Source of the DNA: Neoceratodus forsteri
Lineage: Eukaryota > Chordata > Ceratodontiformes > Ceratodontidae
Reading direction: 5' to 3'
DNA length: 64,000 nucleotides
NCBI GenBank assembly: GCA_016271365.2
Contig: CM028129.1
Coordinates: forward strand, 843,094,001 to 843,158,000
The position numbers and the translations under genes were made by a program. This document shows, piece after piece, positions 33,925 through 44,594 of the stretch. The notes under the pieces are model-generated. The model had not been told where the DNA came from, did not search any database, and worked only from the letters and a program-made list of their open reading frames with translations. The number at the start of each line of letters is the position of its first letter. Within the stretch, counting starts at the first letter, position 1.

Positions 33925-35935
33925 ACCTTACGAACATACGAATTTGCCAGCAGATAAAGGCCTTATGGTCTATCAAGTCTGCTGGAGTGTGCAGTTAACA
34001 ACCCTTATACTGCAGCTTTCCTTCCTCCCTCCCTGACCCTCCCTATTACCCTATCCCATCCCTTCTTGAAGCAATCCACTGTTCTACAGGATACCACTTC
34101 CACAGGCAAAGTGTTCCAGCCAGACACCACTCTCTCCGTAAAAAAGTGTCTTCTCATTTCCCTCCTGAACCTACCCCCTCCAATCTGAGATCATGCTCTC
34201 GAGTGTCCCTACCCCCCCTTAACTTGAATAGTTCCTCCATGCCTGTCTTGTTCATTCCCTTCATGTACTTGAAGGTTTCAATCATATCCCCCCAACTCTC
34301 CTCCAGTGAGTACATGTTCAACTCCCCAAACTGCTCATGTAGGGTATGTCTCCTAGTCCCTGGATCATCTTTGTTGCCCTGCGCTGCACCACCTCCAGTA
34401 ACCTGATGTCCCTCTTCAAGTATGGGTGCCAGTACTGCACGCAGTACTTCAGGTGTGGCCTAACCACTGACCTATACAATGGCAGGATCACCTCCCCTCT
34501 CCTTGAAGATATACCCCTGGCAATAGAACCCATCATTTTGTTGGCCTTTGCAGCTGCCTTCCTGCATTGTGCTGAGTTGTTCATTGAGCCCATTATAATC
34601 ACCCCTAGATCCTTCTCATCCTCTGTCATGGCTAGCAGAATCCCACCTAGCAGGTAGCTCCTTCTTGTTTTTTTTGCCCTGAAATGTAGCACCTTGCACT
34701 TTTTGGCATTGAACCCCAACTGCCAGGTGTCCAACCAAGTCTCCAATTTTGAAAGATCATCCTGCCGCCCTCCTAGGTCATCCACTACTGCTTGCATTTT
34801 GGTGTCATCTGCAAACAAACTGATCTTTCTCTTGATGCCCATTGAGATGTCTGATATGAACAACCCAAACAACACAGGTCCCAGCACTGAGCCCTGAGGT
34901 ACTCTGCTTGTCACTGTTCTCAAATATGAGAGCTCCCTTTGTTTTTCTTTAGGGCATCCAACCCCGATGGACTCTGCCTCCATAAATGGATTTGTGTCCA
35001 CACCCCATCCCCCGTTACCTGGTAATGCATGTCAACCTGTTTCCCCCTTCTACTATGAAGACTAAGCAGAAGTAATCATTTAACATTTTAGCATTTTCAT
35101 AGTCTTCCTCTGCACAGTTTCCTCTGTTGATCTACTGATCCTCATTATACCACTCCTTGCCTTCCTCTTTTCACTCATGCACCTGAAGAAAGTCTTATCT
35201 CCATTCTTAACCTCCTGGGTGAGCCTGCCCTCAGTTTGAGCCTTTGCTGTCCTTACCTCATTCCTGCCTCCCATTGTTTCTCTAGATACGCCTCCCTGTC
35301 TGTCTCCATTCTCCTTGTACTTCATGTAAGCTGTTTTTAGTCTGTAAATGCCTTGGCCACCTCCTTTGGGAACCACAGTGGCCTCTTTCTCCTCTTACCT
35401 TTGCTTACTACCTTTAAACAGCTTGCTGTTACCTTAGTTATTCCATCCTTCATTCTTTTCCATTGTGCCTCCAACCCTCCCCCTGGCTATCTTCCCCTTC
35501 AAGGTATTTCCTAAGGCAGTCTCCCATTTCTTTAAATCTGCTCTCCTGAAGTCCAGAACACTCGCCCTAGGGTGGTTTATCTCCTGTCCAATCTACATGC
35601 CAAACCACACTATATGATGAGCACTTGTACCAGAAAGCTACCCCCGTTATGTCTGAAATGCTGTCCTTGTTCATAAGTATCAGATCCTGCAGAGTCCTGT
35701 CTCTTGCGGAATCTGTAACCAGCTGCCCTGAGAATGCTCCTTGCAGGGAATCTAGGATAACCCTGCTCCTAGTTGTGGCTGTACCCAGGATGTTCCAATC
35801 AACATCTGGTAGATTAAAGTCTCTCATAATTACCACTTCCACTTTGCTTGCCATTTTGCCTATGGCCTTCCCCAAAACCCTGTCCAATTCTTCCCCGTGT
35901 TTGTGGCCAGTACACCAATCCCACAATACTATATG
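33925..35935 (-). mobile_element. CR1 LINE copy with endonuclease end, RT core and 3' end
   Basis: The minus-strand 3' end is at about 33925 (GCAGATAAAGGCCTTATGGT on the plus strand). At 34318-35001 is a 227-residue frame with RVPQGSVLGPVLFGLFISDI, LFADDTKMQ (catalytic Asp pair intact), WQLGFNAKKCKVLHF and RPHLKYCVQYWHPYL. At 35080-35376 is the linker region. At 35567-35926 is the endonuclease end with MRDFNLPDVDWN and LQDLILMN. The element is 5'-truncated and the frames are disconnected. It abuts the 5' end of another CR1 copy in the same orientation. Confidence 0.88.
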
Positions 35936-36025
35936 TAATATAGTCTAAAATTGTACTATATCCACTTACAGCCTAAATATAACAGTTATAGAACTGTTAG
36001 TTTAAAGTTTGGATTACTGGTTCTA

Positions 36026-36120
36026 AGAATGCCACGGAACTTCAGCAAATAGTACATTGTCAGCAACATGCAATACAATTGACTATATGTACTTTTACAT
36101 TGGCATAGTTTAATATATCA
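36026..36120 (+). repeat. 95-bp direct repeat, copy 1
   Basis: AAGAATG(C/T)CA(C/T)GGAACTTCA and ACAATACAA(T/C)TGACTATATGTA are shared with 37073-37165. Confidence 0.8.
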
Positions 36121-36340
36121 ATGTAATCTTTCAAACTTGAGGAAAAATTGAAGAACAAAACATAAGGAAGTAATTTGTTCAATTATAAAATAATAATACT
36201 GACATATTGTAACAATGTAAACACATAAAAAAATAGTTGCATAATACAGCAAACAGCCACAACTCATTTAATTTGGAATATCATACCTAATGTAGTGTAA
36301 TAATGCCTCAGCAATACTAAACATTATGTAATATAAACAG

Positions 36341-36499
36341 AATAATAGATAGCGGAGTGTGTATTACAAGGCTATGATACCATTTAGAGGTTTTGGGGAC
36401 AAGTGAACCTTGAGAGTGAAGCTCGAGAGGTTCCAACATGTCCCCAGAATCTTGAGATGGTATTATAGCCAAGAAATACAAACTCCCCTATCTGTTATT
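36341..36499. mobile_element. MITE-like palindrome
   Basis: AATAATAGATAGCGGAGTGT with GGCTATGATACCAT on the left is mirrored by ATGGTATTATAGCC with ACTCCCCTATCTGTTATT on the right. Arms are about 65 bp and imperfect. Confidence 0.75.
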
Positions 36500-36843
36500 T
36501 ATTGTAATATATGGATCTGAGCTGCAGTTTTTAGCTGGTAGCTCCAACTGCATCCCACTGCTGCCCACCCCTAGACCTGCATATAAAGCCCCGAGGGGCT
36601 TTTAAGCAAACAGCCATAGTAACAAGTTTACTGGCTGGCCTCAGCTACTGCTGACTCTCCCACCCTGTTTTTTTCTTAGAAAGTCCCTTGGGGCATTTTA
36701 GCAATAGCGGTGATGCAGCTCTGCTGACTTCTGGTCCCTGTAAGCTGTACAGCTTTTATTGTACTTGACGGTTATGGTAAAAATAGGCTTGTGCTCAGCT
36801 GTGCGCACTTGCTGTGGCATGCATGCTGCTGTTCGATCTTGTC

Positions 36844-36915
36844 ATACCATCGTTTTGATCCAATGGTAGTATTACAAGATCTCGTAATACCATCATTGGA
36901 TTGAAACAATGGTAT
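36844..36915. repeat. palindrome, 32-bp arms
   Basis: ATACCATCGTTTTGATCCAA with TGGTAGTATTAC is mirrored by GTAATACCATCATTGG with ATTGAAACAATGGTAT. Confidence 0.85.
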
Positions 36916-37072
36916 TAAGAGGATTTTTTTGTATATTTTTGGATGCTATTATTTTGAGTATCCATACACTATCATCTAAAACTATAAAACATCCTCTTTT
37001 TATAGCCGGGATATGACAGTGATAGAATTCTAAATTTAAATTTTAGCTCCCTGGTGTATGTTTGTTCGATCT

Positions 37073-37165
37073 AAGAATGTCATGGAACTTCAACAAATAG
37101 CACATTCTTGACAACATACAATACAACTGACTATATGTATTGCTATATCAACATAGTTTCAATAT
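37073..37165 (+). repeat. 95-bp direct repeat, copy 2
   Basis: Second copy of the 36026-36120 repeat, about 1.05 kb downstream in the same orientation. Confidence 0.8.
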
Positions 37166-37810
37166 TTTTTATGCTTGCTATTGCCCCATGAAACAGTCTT
37201 ATGGTCATATATCCATATCTTCATTGCAGCAACTTTATCATATTGTGCCAATACACTCTGCGATTATAAGCCAGAATTTATGAGTGTTCTACAATTATAA
37301 ATTACAATTTACAAGTATTATCAAATTGACTTGTGATGTTTAATGCATTATATGTGTGATGTATTGTGGGATGGAATGCCACAAATGTTCACTATTCTGA
37401 TTTGTATTCTAAAAACTCACTTCTGGTAACAAACAATTGTTGTTGTAAACATTCTCTTAACTACTGTGGAGGTAAACAATGTTTGTCTATGTAGAAAACC
37501 ATCTAGTTTTACATTTGCTTGCACATACGCAAGAAACATTTTGTTACATTTAACGGCATTTCAAAGGTGTGTTATTGTCGAGCCCATTGCAGCTCAAACT
37601 GGAAGGGGTTTGGCAGTCCAGACCAATGACCATGCACTGTGGTTGTGACACCACTGGCAATTTGCTGGATGGAAACTTTGCGTAGTTGAAAGGACTGAAG
37701 CCGCTCTAATCAGTGGGGGTTTCAGTCCTTTCATTTGCATGAAGCCAGTCAGCAAGCAGCTGATGAGCTTTCAGCATCAGGAGCCTAAGTGATCCCACAA
37801 TCACTCAATC

Positions 37811-37851
37811 AATCTGTCTGTCTGTCTATCTGTCTATCTATCTATCTACAG

Positions 37852-37904
<53 letters not shown>

Positions 37905-37972
37905 CTCTCTCTCTCTATCTATCTACCTCTTTGTCTGTCTGTCTCTCTGTTTATCTGTCTGTCTGTCTATTA
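37811..37972. repeat. (TCTA)n/(TCTG)n microsatellite
   Basis: A tetranucleotide array with about 13 consecutive TCTA units in the middle and TCTG/TCTC-rich flanks. The open frame across it is an artefact of the repeat. Confidence 0.95.
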
Positions 37973-37974
37973 GG

Positions 37975-38465
37975 CAGAGTGGGGTGCCAACCCCCCACTA
38001 CTGCTTCTTTCCCTTTGTCTCACCTGCCCTTCCCAATCTTTGTAAATATTTTTAATATATAAGTGGTCTGGGACCCCCTCCCTTGGTACCACTTCTCTTG
38101 ACCCCTCTCCCCTCCATGTCACCAGCCCCTGTTCCCAATGAGCCTGACACTGGCATGCCCAATCCCAGTGTCAGAATATCCCTAAAATAAAGAAAACTGT
38201 CCCTTGATTGTATTTTTTTACCCTGTAAAACAGAAAACCATCCCTCACCAATCTGCCGATGCACACACCCCACCTACCCTATCCCAACCTCCCACTCTGC
38301 TGTAACCATCCCACACCCCATCACTCACCTGAACAGGTCACAGGGCAACGATTCACTATTCAATTGAAGACACATCTTGCTGCTGGAACTGCTGACTGCA
38401 ATATAAGAAACTAAGGTGAGTGCGGGTCAATGTATTTCAATAGGGTTTTGAACTTTGATGCAGAA
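37975..38465. other. unassigned C/T-rich sequence
   Basis: No gene or repeat family recognised. Confidence 0.4.
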
Positions 38466-38469
38466 CTTT

Positions 38470-39290
38470 GTCATTTTTGTATATGTTGGCCCCAATTGTC
38501 AACATGGCTGTGGCCTCAACTTTCAACATGGCCTTTTTGGGACCCCACCTCATGAGCAATGGTGGTGGAATTATGCAAATTAGGCCAGAAAGGTGATTTT
38601 GTGGTCATGTTGTGAAATCACCTCTTGAGCAGGATTTGAACATTTTCACCACCCTTGTTCATGAGGTGGGGGTCATAAGAAGGCTATATTGAAAATGTGG
38701 AGTCAAAATATGTAAAAATGGCAAAGTTATGCACATACATTGAAATTTCTCTATGCTCTCTTGTAACTTTGCTAATTTTAAATATGTTGATCCCACATTT
38801 TCAACATAGCCATTTTTTCACACCACACCACCCCATAAATGGGACAGCTGTCATTTTTAAAATCCTGGCCAAAATGTATTTTTCTACCTGTGGTGCGGAA
38901 TGATGTTTTGGTGGCATGGAATGACGTTTTAGTGTGGATGTGAAAATTTTCACCTACCAGGTTTATGAGGTGGGTAATAAGAAGGCTATGCTGAAAATGT
39001 TATCTACAAATATGGTAAAATGCCAAGGTTATGGCCGAACGTTACACTATTTCAATGTTCACTCATAACTTCACTAATTTTTAGTATTTTGACTCCAAAC
39101 GTTCAACAGAGCCATTTTCCCATACCACCTCATAAACATGATGTGTTATTTTTTAAATCCTGGACAAGATGTGTTTCCACACTTCTAGTGCAAAATGACA
39201 TTTCAGCCAATGTACTATCAATGAAACATTTCATGTTTCTAAGGTGAATCATAAAACAAGTATCTTGAAAAGTTGGGGTGAAAAAAAATT
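38470..39290. repeat. foldback satellite array
   Basis: Several alternating inverted units. ATTTTCAACATAGCCATTTT near 38800 mirrors AAGGCTATATTGAAAATGTGG near 38680. CAGCTGTCATTTTTAAAATCC with TGGCCAAAATGTATTTTTC near 38840-38885 matches TGTTATTTTTTAAATCC with TGGACAAGATGTGTTTCC near 39145-39180, a spacing of about 300 bases. Same family as 10.8-11.8 and 29.46-29.68 kb. Confidence 0.8.
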
Positions 39291-39299
39291 ATAATTGTT

Positions 39300-40160
39300 A
39301 ACAACCTTGGGACGCTCTGTAACCAGACTTGTTTCTTATGAAACTTATCATGGAAATGTATGTAACTTTTACTTCATACATACATAAATAAATAAATACA
39401 CCTTTTGTGTGTAGTGGCAGTCTTCACCCCTCTGGCCATGCTTTGTGATCCCATCCCTATGAGCTGAGTTTGGGGGTGAGCTCAGTGACCCATCTGGATG
39501 GGGAAGGGTGGGGGAATGGTATTGTTATGAGACACTCCCCCCAGCCAGAGAATGAAAGGTGCAGGGTTTTCTGCATGGGCCTGGTTACAGTGTAGTGAAG
39601 ACAACTGTGCTCTTGGCATAGGACCCTGCACCTCTGCACCTGTGGATGATAGAGTGCCTTATGCATTGTCTGACAGATGCACTCTGTTCCCTGTTCATCT
39701 GTATCTGCGGCCACATAGAAGCACACCATGCAGAGGGACCTGTGCTTCTACAGACCCATGAATGCTTCACATCTGTCACTGCACTGAAGTGCAGAGCCCT
39801 TGGATGGAATCTTCCCTTGGTGCAAGGTATCTGCATCAGTGCACTATCAGTAGCAAACATCTGCACAGCACATATGTGCAAGCAAACTTTCAGCATTGAC
39901 AAATGCTTGCTTGTGCTGTTACAAGAATAGAGCAGTTACTTACTATGGCAGTAGATCTTTGAGAAAATCTTCATTGAGCCACATCATGGAACAGCAAGTT
40001 CAGTGTGCATTGTCACAGCCTATACAATGTGGGGTGGCCCTATTATGCCTCAGTTCTCTGCCAGAGTCAAGTTCAAAGGAGCATTGGTCCAGCAGGGACC
40101 GAAGCAACCAGAGCAAAACCATACACACAAGAGAGGATATGGAATCCTGAGTATTAGAAT
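39300..40160. other. unassigned sequence next to the DIRS-like fragment
   Basis: An ACATACATAAATAAATAAATA tail at about 39376-39396 may be a retroposon 3' end. The minus strand from 39457 to 39902 has open frames without motifs that I recognise. They could be decayed downstream DIRS sequence. Confidence 0.35.
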
Positions 40161-40163
40161 GCC

Positions 40164-40960
40164 CTAGTCAGACCTATAGAGTTGTAAAAAACATTTTCCT
40201 ATCACCTTTAAATATTGCATCCATTTTGATACTAGGAAGTACCAGGAATAGTCACCCTGATTCAGTTCTGCAATGAAGGTTGGTTCCATGGCCCTTTTGC
40301 AGAGGAGGGACTGAACCTCCTCCAGCAAGAAAGCAAGTTGTCCTGGAGGGTAATGATTTGGTAAGGAAGGATGTACCATGAGGGTCAGAGAGGAGTTTTA
40401 GGGTGTGTCCTTGCTAAACCATCATCAGCACCCAAGCATCTATTGTGATCGCTTTCAAATGTGAAAGGAAGAGGGACATGTGGCCTTCTTTTAGGATCCC
40501 CTGGTCAGCAGGGGCTGGAGGAGGTAGAAGGGAATCAGAGGGCCCTAGAGGTGACCAGTATTCTACCAACACCCACACCTTTGGTGACCTTGGCATGCTC
40601 AACAGGAGGGAAATGGGTTTGAGGGGTGGCCTGGGTTCACTGGGAGCCATGGTCAGGTCCTTTTCAATAGCCTCTACCAGAATAGGCATAGGACATATGA
40701 AAGGAACCTCTGCCTCTATCCTGAGGCTTTGGATTCAGTGTATGAAGGGAAACAATGTCATTTTAGACATTTGTAGGTCCCATAAAGCAGATTCCACATT
40801 GGTACCAAAAAACCTGCTTACCTCTAAAGGCAGCATTAAGAACCATCTGCTGGACATCAGTGGCAAAGCCAACCACCTGGAGCCATGAGTGGTGGTGAAC
40901 ACAAATGCCAGAGCTAGTCACATAACTTGCAGCATAAGAGGCATCATAAGCTGACCTCAG
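40164..40960 (-). mobile_element. DIRS-like retrotransposon fragment (Gag/RT junction)
   Basis: In minus-strand order, 40960-40700 decodes in broken frames to a SWLQVVGFATDVQQMVLNAAF-type stretch like the DIRS ORF1 region. Then LFLSHLKAITIDAWVLMMV near 40440-40500 fits the WxxITxDxWVL motif before the DIRS RT. Finally 40164-40379 encodes LLEEVQSLLCKRAMEP and DYSWYFLVSK, matching the first RT block (EExxSLLxKGAIE...FYSxyFLVPKK). DIRS elements use a tyrosine recombinase rather than an integrase; I did not find that domain. Several frame breaks. Confidence 0.7.
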
Positions 40961-40970
40961 GAGGTTGATT

Positions 40971-41400
40971 TTCCAGCTCCAAACGTTGGCTCTGCACTGC
41001 CGACAGCTTTACCATTACAGAAAATGCAGCTGAACTTGTGTTAGCCTTTGTAAAAAGGCATTTGTCATCAGTTTAACATCTGAACTGTTCTCCATGGCAG
41101 GCAGAGGGCTTGGGGGCAATTCAGTGGCCAGAAACATAGCAGAAGGGGCTGCAGTGTATAAAAGCCCATGCCACCCGTGCATAGCATTTCCAGCTCCAAA
41201 CATTGGACCAGCATTGCTGACAGCTTTACCATCACAGACTGCAATTGAACCTGTGTTAGCCTTTGTAAAAAGGCATTTGCCTACATTTTAACATCTGAAC
41301 TGTTCTCTGTGACAGGCAGGGGACTCGGGAGAGAGCAAGCAGCCAGGAACGAGGCAGGGCTGCAGTGTATAAAAGTCAGTGCGGCACCTGTGCATGTGAC
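40971..41400 (+). promoter_or_regulatory. two 217-bp tandem units, each with a TATA box
   Basis: TTCCAGCTCCAAACRTTGG starts at 40971 and again at 41188. Both units share GACAGCTTTACCATYACAG, GTGTTAGCCTTTGTAAAAAG, a C-rich/G-rich stretch and GGGCTGCAGTG. Each then has TATAAAAG, at 41157-41164 and 41368-41375. The layout resembles tandem promoter monomers. It lies upstream of another pair of tandem units and of a LINE endonuclease start on the same strand. Confidence 0.65.
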
Positions 41401-41601
41401 ACGTGCTAGTGGCATAAGCATCACTTGGATACAGAATTTGCTGCTGGAAGGCACACTGGACTATGGTTTAAAGTTTGCACTTCACATTTGTTGCTATTAC
41501 ATCAGTTTGAATAAGGGTTATTGTAGTAGCTCTGTTTAAAGTCACAATATTTAATTGATTTGAGTTAGTATATTGGGGTATTTGGGTAATTGCTTTTAAC
41601 A

Positions 41602-42235
41602 GTTTGGAGTTTTTATGGGGAAATGTTATTAGTGTAGTATTTAATCTATTAGATGATTAAGACATTTCATTTTTATTATTCTTGTTTTTGTTATATTTTT
41701 AATTTTTAGTCAAATGTCCAAAATTTAAAAATGTTTTTATATATTTTAACATATAGTATGTTAATTTCATTGGAAGGTGCAAATCAGCTATATAACAAAC
41801 AGAAGCAGGAAGGTAATGAGTGGACTCTTGATAGATACATGGTACATGTATCAACAAAGGAAAATGAATATAATGGCACAGAACTATTAGGCAGAAAATC
41901 TCTTACTTTGGAAAATGGGTGTTTGGAGTTTTGATGGGGAAATGTGATTAGTGTAATATTTAATCTATTAGATAATTAAGACATTTAGTTTTTATTATTC
42001 TTGTTTTTGTTATATTTTTAATTTTGAGTCAAAGGTCTTCAATTCAAAAATGTTTTTATATATTTTAACATTTAGTATGTTAATTTCATTGGAAGGTACA
42101 TGTCAGGAGGTAGAGGCAGGATGTTAATGAGTGGACTCTTGATAGATACATGGTACATGTGTCAACAAAGGAAAATGAATATAATGGCACAGAACTATTA
42201 GGCAGAAAATCTCTTACATTGGAAAATGGCTGTTG
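41602..42235 (+). repeat. two 319-bp tandem units
   Basis: GTTTGGAGTTTT.ATGGGGAAATG occurs at 41602 and 41921, and the two units match almost throughout. Shared parts include GAGTGGACTCTTGATAGATA, CATGGTACATGT and GGCAGAAAATCTCTTAC. The open frame at 41731-41934 spans the end of copy 1 and shows no motif. They lie between the TATA-bearing units and the endonuclease start at about 42490. Confidence 0.9.
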
Positions 42236-42489
42236 ACTCAGATTTTTAAGAGGGCTAATGTTTAACTTTGTGGGATTTGAAAATGTTACTATAGGTAGGA
42301 ACTGTAATTTTATAAAGTTAATTACAAAAAAGGAGAGGTGTAGTTACAACAAGGCACAATTTAGAAAACTACTCATTTTACTATTATTAATGTCAGGTTC
42401 AGTACACCCCCACCTTGGACCCCATTAGAATTTAGGAGAAAATAGGTTTCCCTTGTCCCGCGGAGCTAATGGTACATCTTCCAGAACTC

Positions 42490-43565
42490 CACCATTAAAG
42501 ATTGCTCACCTGAACATTCAAAGTTTACTTGCAAAATGGGATGAATTTGAAGCTTCTGTAGAACTACATAGATTTGACATAATAGCGTTACCTGACACTT
42601 GGTAAAATGGAAAGATTGAAAACACTGAAATTGCTTTGCAGGGGTATAATGCTTTTAGGCAGGATGGAGGGGGGACATCATTTATACTGCATCAAAATTT
42701 AAAGCTCAGGATTTGTGTTTTTCAGTGGGGGTCACAGGCTGTGATTTAACAACTGTAGACCTACTTTTGGGTTCTGAAAAACATATTACCATTAATTTTG
42801 TTCATATTCCCCCAGGACTTGTTGAGAAGGGATTGCAGTTAGTAATTGAAGTTAAAAGTAAATTGCCTCCTGCCAATGAGGTACTTAATGCCCTATTGCA
42901 GGTGGACAACTTGGCACAAATGTCCCACCTTCTGGTACCCCTTCATCTCCTTGCTGAAACCCAGAGAGGGGATCGGCTGAATAAAGTAACAACAGACATC
43001 TCAACCCCCCCACATCACTTTTTCTGTTTCTAAGGTATAGGGCGAGGTAGAAATCTGGTTGCCAGGGCAAAAGGTGACTGCATAATTACTGTATTATTTC
43101 ACAGTATAGACATTAGCGTTTACCGTATACTGAGGATCCTTCAGATACTTTGTGTGTATTTACTGTCTGTTTCAATGCAGGTTTGCTCCTGAGGGATATA
43201 CCCCCACTGACTCCCTGAGCAGCACTCTGAGAATCATCTATTATAAATGATACTCCAGGCCACACCAGGTAGGCCGTGTTTCTTATTAAATTGCAGAGGT
43301 GTTACTTTTAAAGGCCACTTACACCTACAATCCTCATGTACATGGCAGATGTTGGAAGCCTGGGGATGTAGGAGTAACATTGTGTGCTGTTAAGTGTTCC
43401 TGCATTGGCTGTATTGTCTTGCTGTGCTATATCCTGCACAGCATCTGTATTTTGTTATTTTCTGAAAGAATAAAACACTTAAACAACAACAAAAAAAAGT
43501 AAATTGCCCCCTAATAGTGAATGTATATTGCTAGGTGATTTTAACCTGCAAAAAAAGACACACAA
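42490..43565 (+). mobile_element. LINE endonuclease N-terminus split by a retroposed insert
   Basis: The plus strand reads IAHLNIQSLLAKWDEFE, FDIIALPDTW, LQGYNAFRQDGGGTSF and then SKLPP up to 42871. After a 623-bp insert the frame resumes at 43495 with SKLPPNSECILLGDFNL. These are the APE-type endonuclease segments (N-x-x-SL, ETW, GGG, GDFN) in order. The stop after DTW and frame breaks show decay. With the tandem units upstream this may be the 5' end of one LINE. Confidence 0.75.
42872..43494 (+). mobile_element. 623-bp poly(A)-type retroposed insertion (possible processed transcript)
   Basis: The block is flanked by an 18-bp direct repeat with one mismatch, AAAAGTAAATTGCCTCCT (42854-42871) and AAAAGTAAATTGCCCCCT (43495-43512). 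It ends with AATAAAACACTTAAACAACA and an A-rich tail. Long target duplication, polyadenylation signal and A-tail fit an mRNA or ncRNA copied by an L1-type machinery. Its first 160 bases are open (a NEVLNALLQVDNLAQMSHLL stretch), but I do not recognise the source. Confidence 0.7.
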
Positions 43566-43684
43566 AACCCTCCCAAACCCAGAAATCTCCCAAACTCCTA
43601 TCTGCACTCACTATACACTATTCTCTCCTTGCTGCAAGAGACCTTCAGATGCCATACCATGTTCACAAATGTGATCTCCATAAC

Positions 43685-44282
43685 AATACATGCCACTGTA
43701 CAGATCACTGGTGAGGCCTCAGCTGGAGTACTGTGTCCAGTTCTGGAGACCACATCTCTGGGAGGACATTGACAAAATAGAGGCAGTCCAGAGAAGGGCA
43801 ATGAAGATGGTACATGGACTGCACCAGAAGCCCTATGAGGAAAGACTTAAGGACCTTAATATCTGTTCACTGGAGGAAACAAGGGAGAGGAGAGATATGA
43901 TAGAGACTTTCAAGTACCTTAGGGGAATAAACAGGGTACAGGTGGAAAGGATATTTCAGAGAAAACTCTGTACAAGAACAAGGGGGCATGATATGAGACT
44001 GAAGGGTGGAAGGATCAGAGGTAATGTTAGGAAGTATTTTCTCACAGAAAGGCTGGTGGAGCTGTGGAACAACCTTCCAGCAAAAGTGGTGGGGGTGAAA
44101 ACAATGCAGGGGTTCAAGAGTACATGGGATAGACATAAGGGTGCCCTGAAAATGTGCAGAGCAGGAGAGCCACAGATCAAATAGGATCTGGGGCTGCAGC
44201 AGTGAGTAGGGAAATGGGCAGATTAGGTGGGCCATATGGTCCTTATCTACTGACAGATTCTGTGTTTCTATGTTTCTATGTA
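43685..44282 (+). mobile_element. CR1 LINE 3' end with open C-terminal frame
   Basis: A 164-residue open frame (43690-44184) reads PLYRSLVRPQLEYCVQFWRP, DIDKIEAVQRRAMKMVHGL, RRDMIETFKYLRGINRV and LVELWNNLPAKVVGVKTMQG. This is an undamaged CR1 ORF2 C-terminus. The 3' end follows at 44200-44282 (GGGCCATATGGTCCTTATCT, then TCTATGTTTCTATG). The RT core is truncated away. Confidence 0.9.
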
Positions 44283-44314
44283 ATAACCATCCTAATGTAT
44301 TATATTCCACAAAC

Positions 44315-44461
44315 AATGGGTAAGGGTGGAACACTAGGAAGTATACCCATCTCAGGGGCTAATTAGGGCAATAAAGCCACTCACCCTTCAGGTGCATGGC
44401 CTTATAGACCTAATTAGCCCCCTCAATGGGTATACATCCTTGTATACCACCCTTACCCATT
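44315..44461. mobile_element. MITE-like palindrome
   Basis: AATGGGTAAGGGTGG, GTATACCCAT and GGGGCTAATTAGG on the left are mirrored by CCTAATTAGCCCC, ATGGGTATAC and CCACCCTTACCCATT on the right. The arms are about 65 bp. It lies just after the CR1 3' end. Confidence 0.85.
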
Positions 44462-44594
44462 ATTTATCCTATATATACTTATTTCCTAATATATATGTTT
44501 TAAACATATTTATACTTTTTTGTGCTGGGCTGGGTTTAACACTCTTATAAATATTGATGTGAAATGCCATGTTATTTTAAGGACATCAGATATT

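Larger units (their letters stand above)
35940..37700. other. AT-rich region with foldbacks, no gene seen
   Basis: It contains a direct repeat of about 95 bp (36026-36120 and 37073-37165) and two palindromes listed separately. No coding signal. Together these could be one non-autonomous element about 1.1 kb long, with the direct repeats near its ends. Confidence 0.45.

Noticed and set aside
37789..38055. Open frame of repeated SIYL-type residues
   Set aside because: It is the translation of a TCTA/TCTG microsatellite.
40445..40888. 147-codon plus-strand open frame
   Set aside because: It is antisense to the DIRS-like fragment, which shows family motifs on the minus strand.
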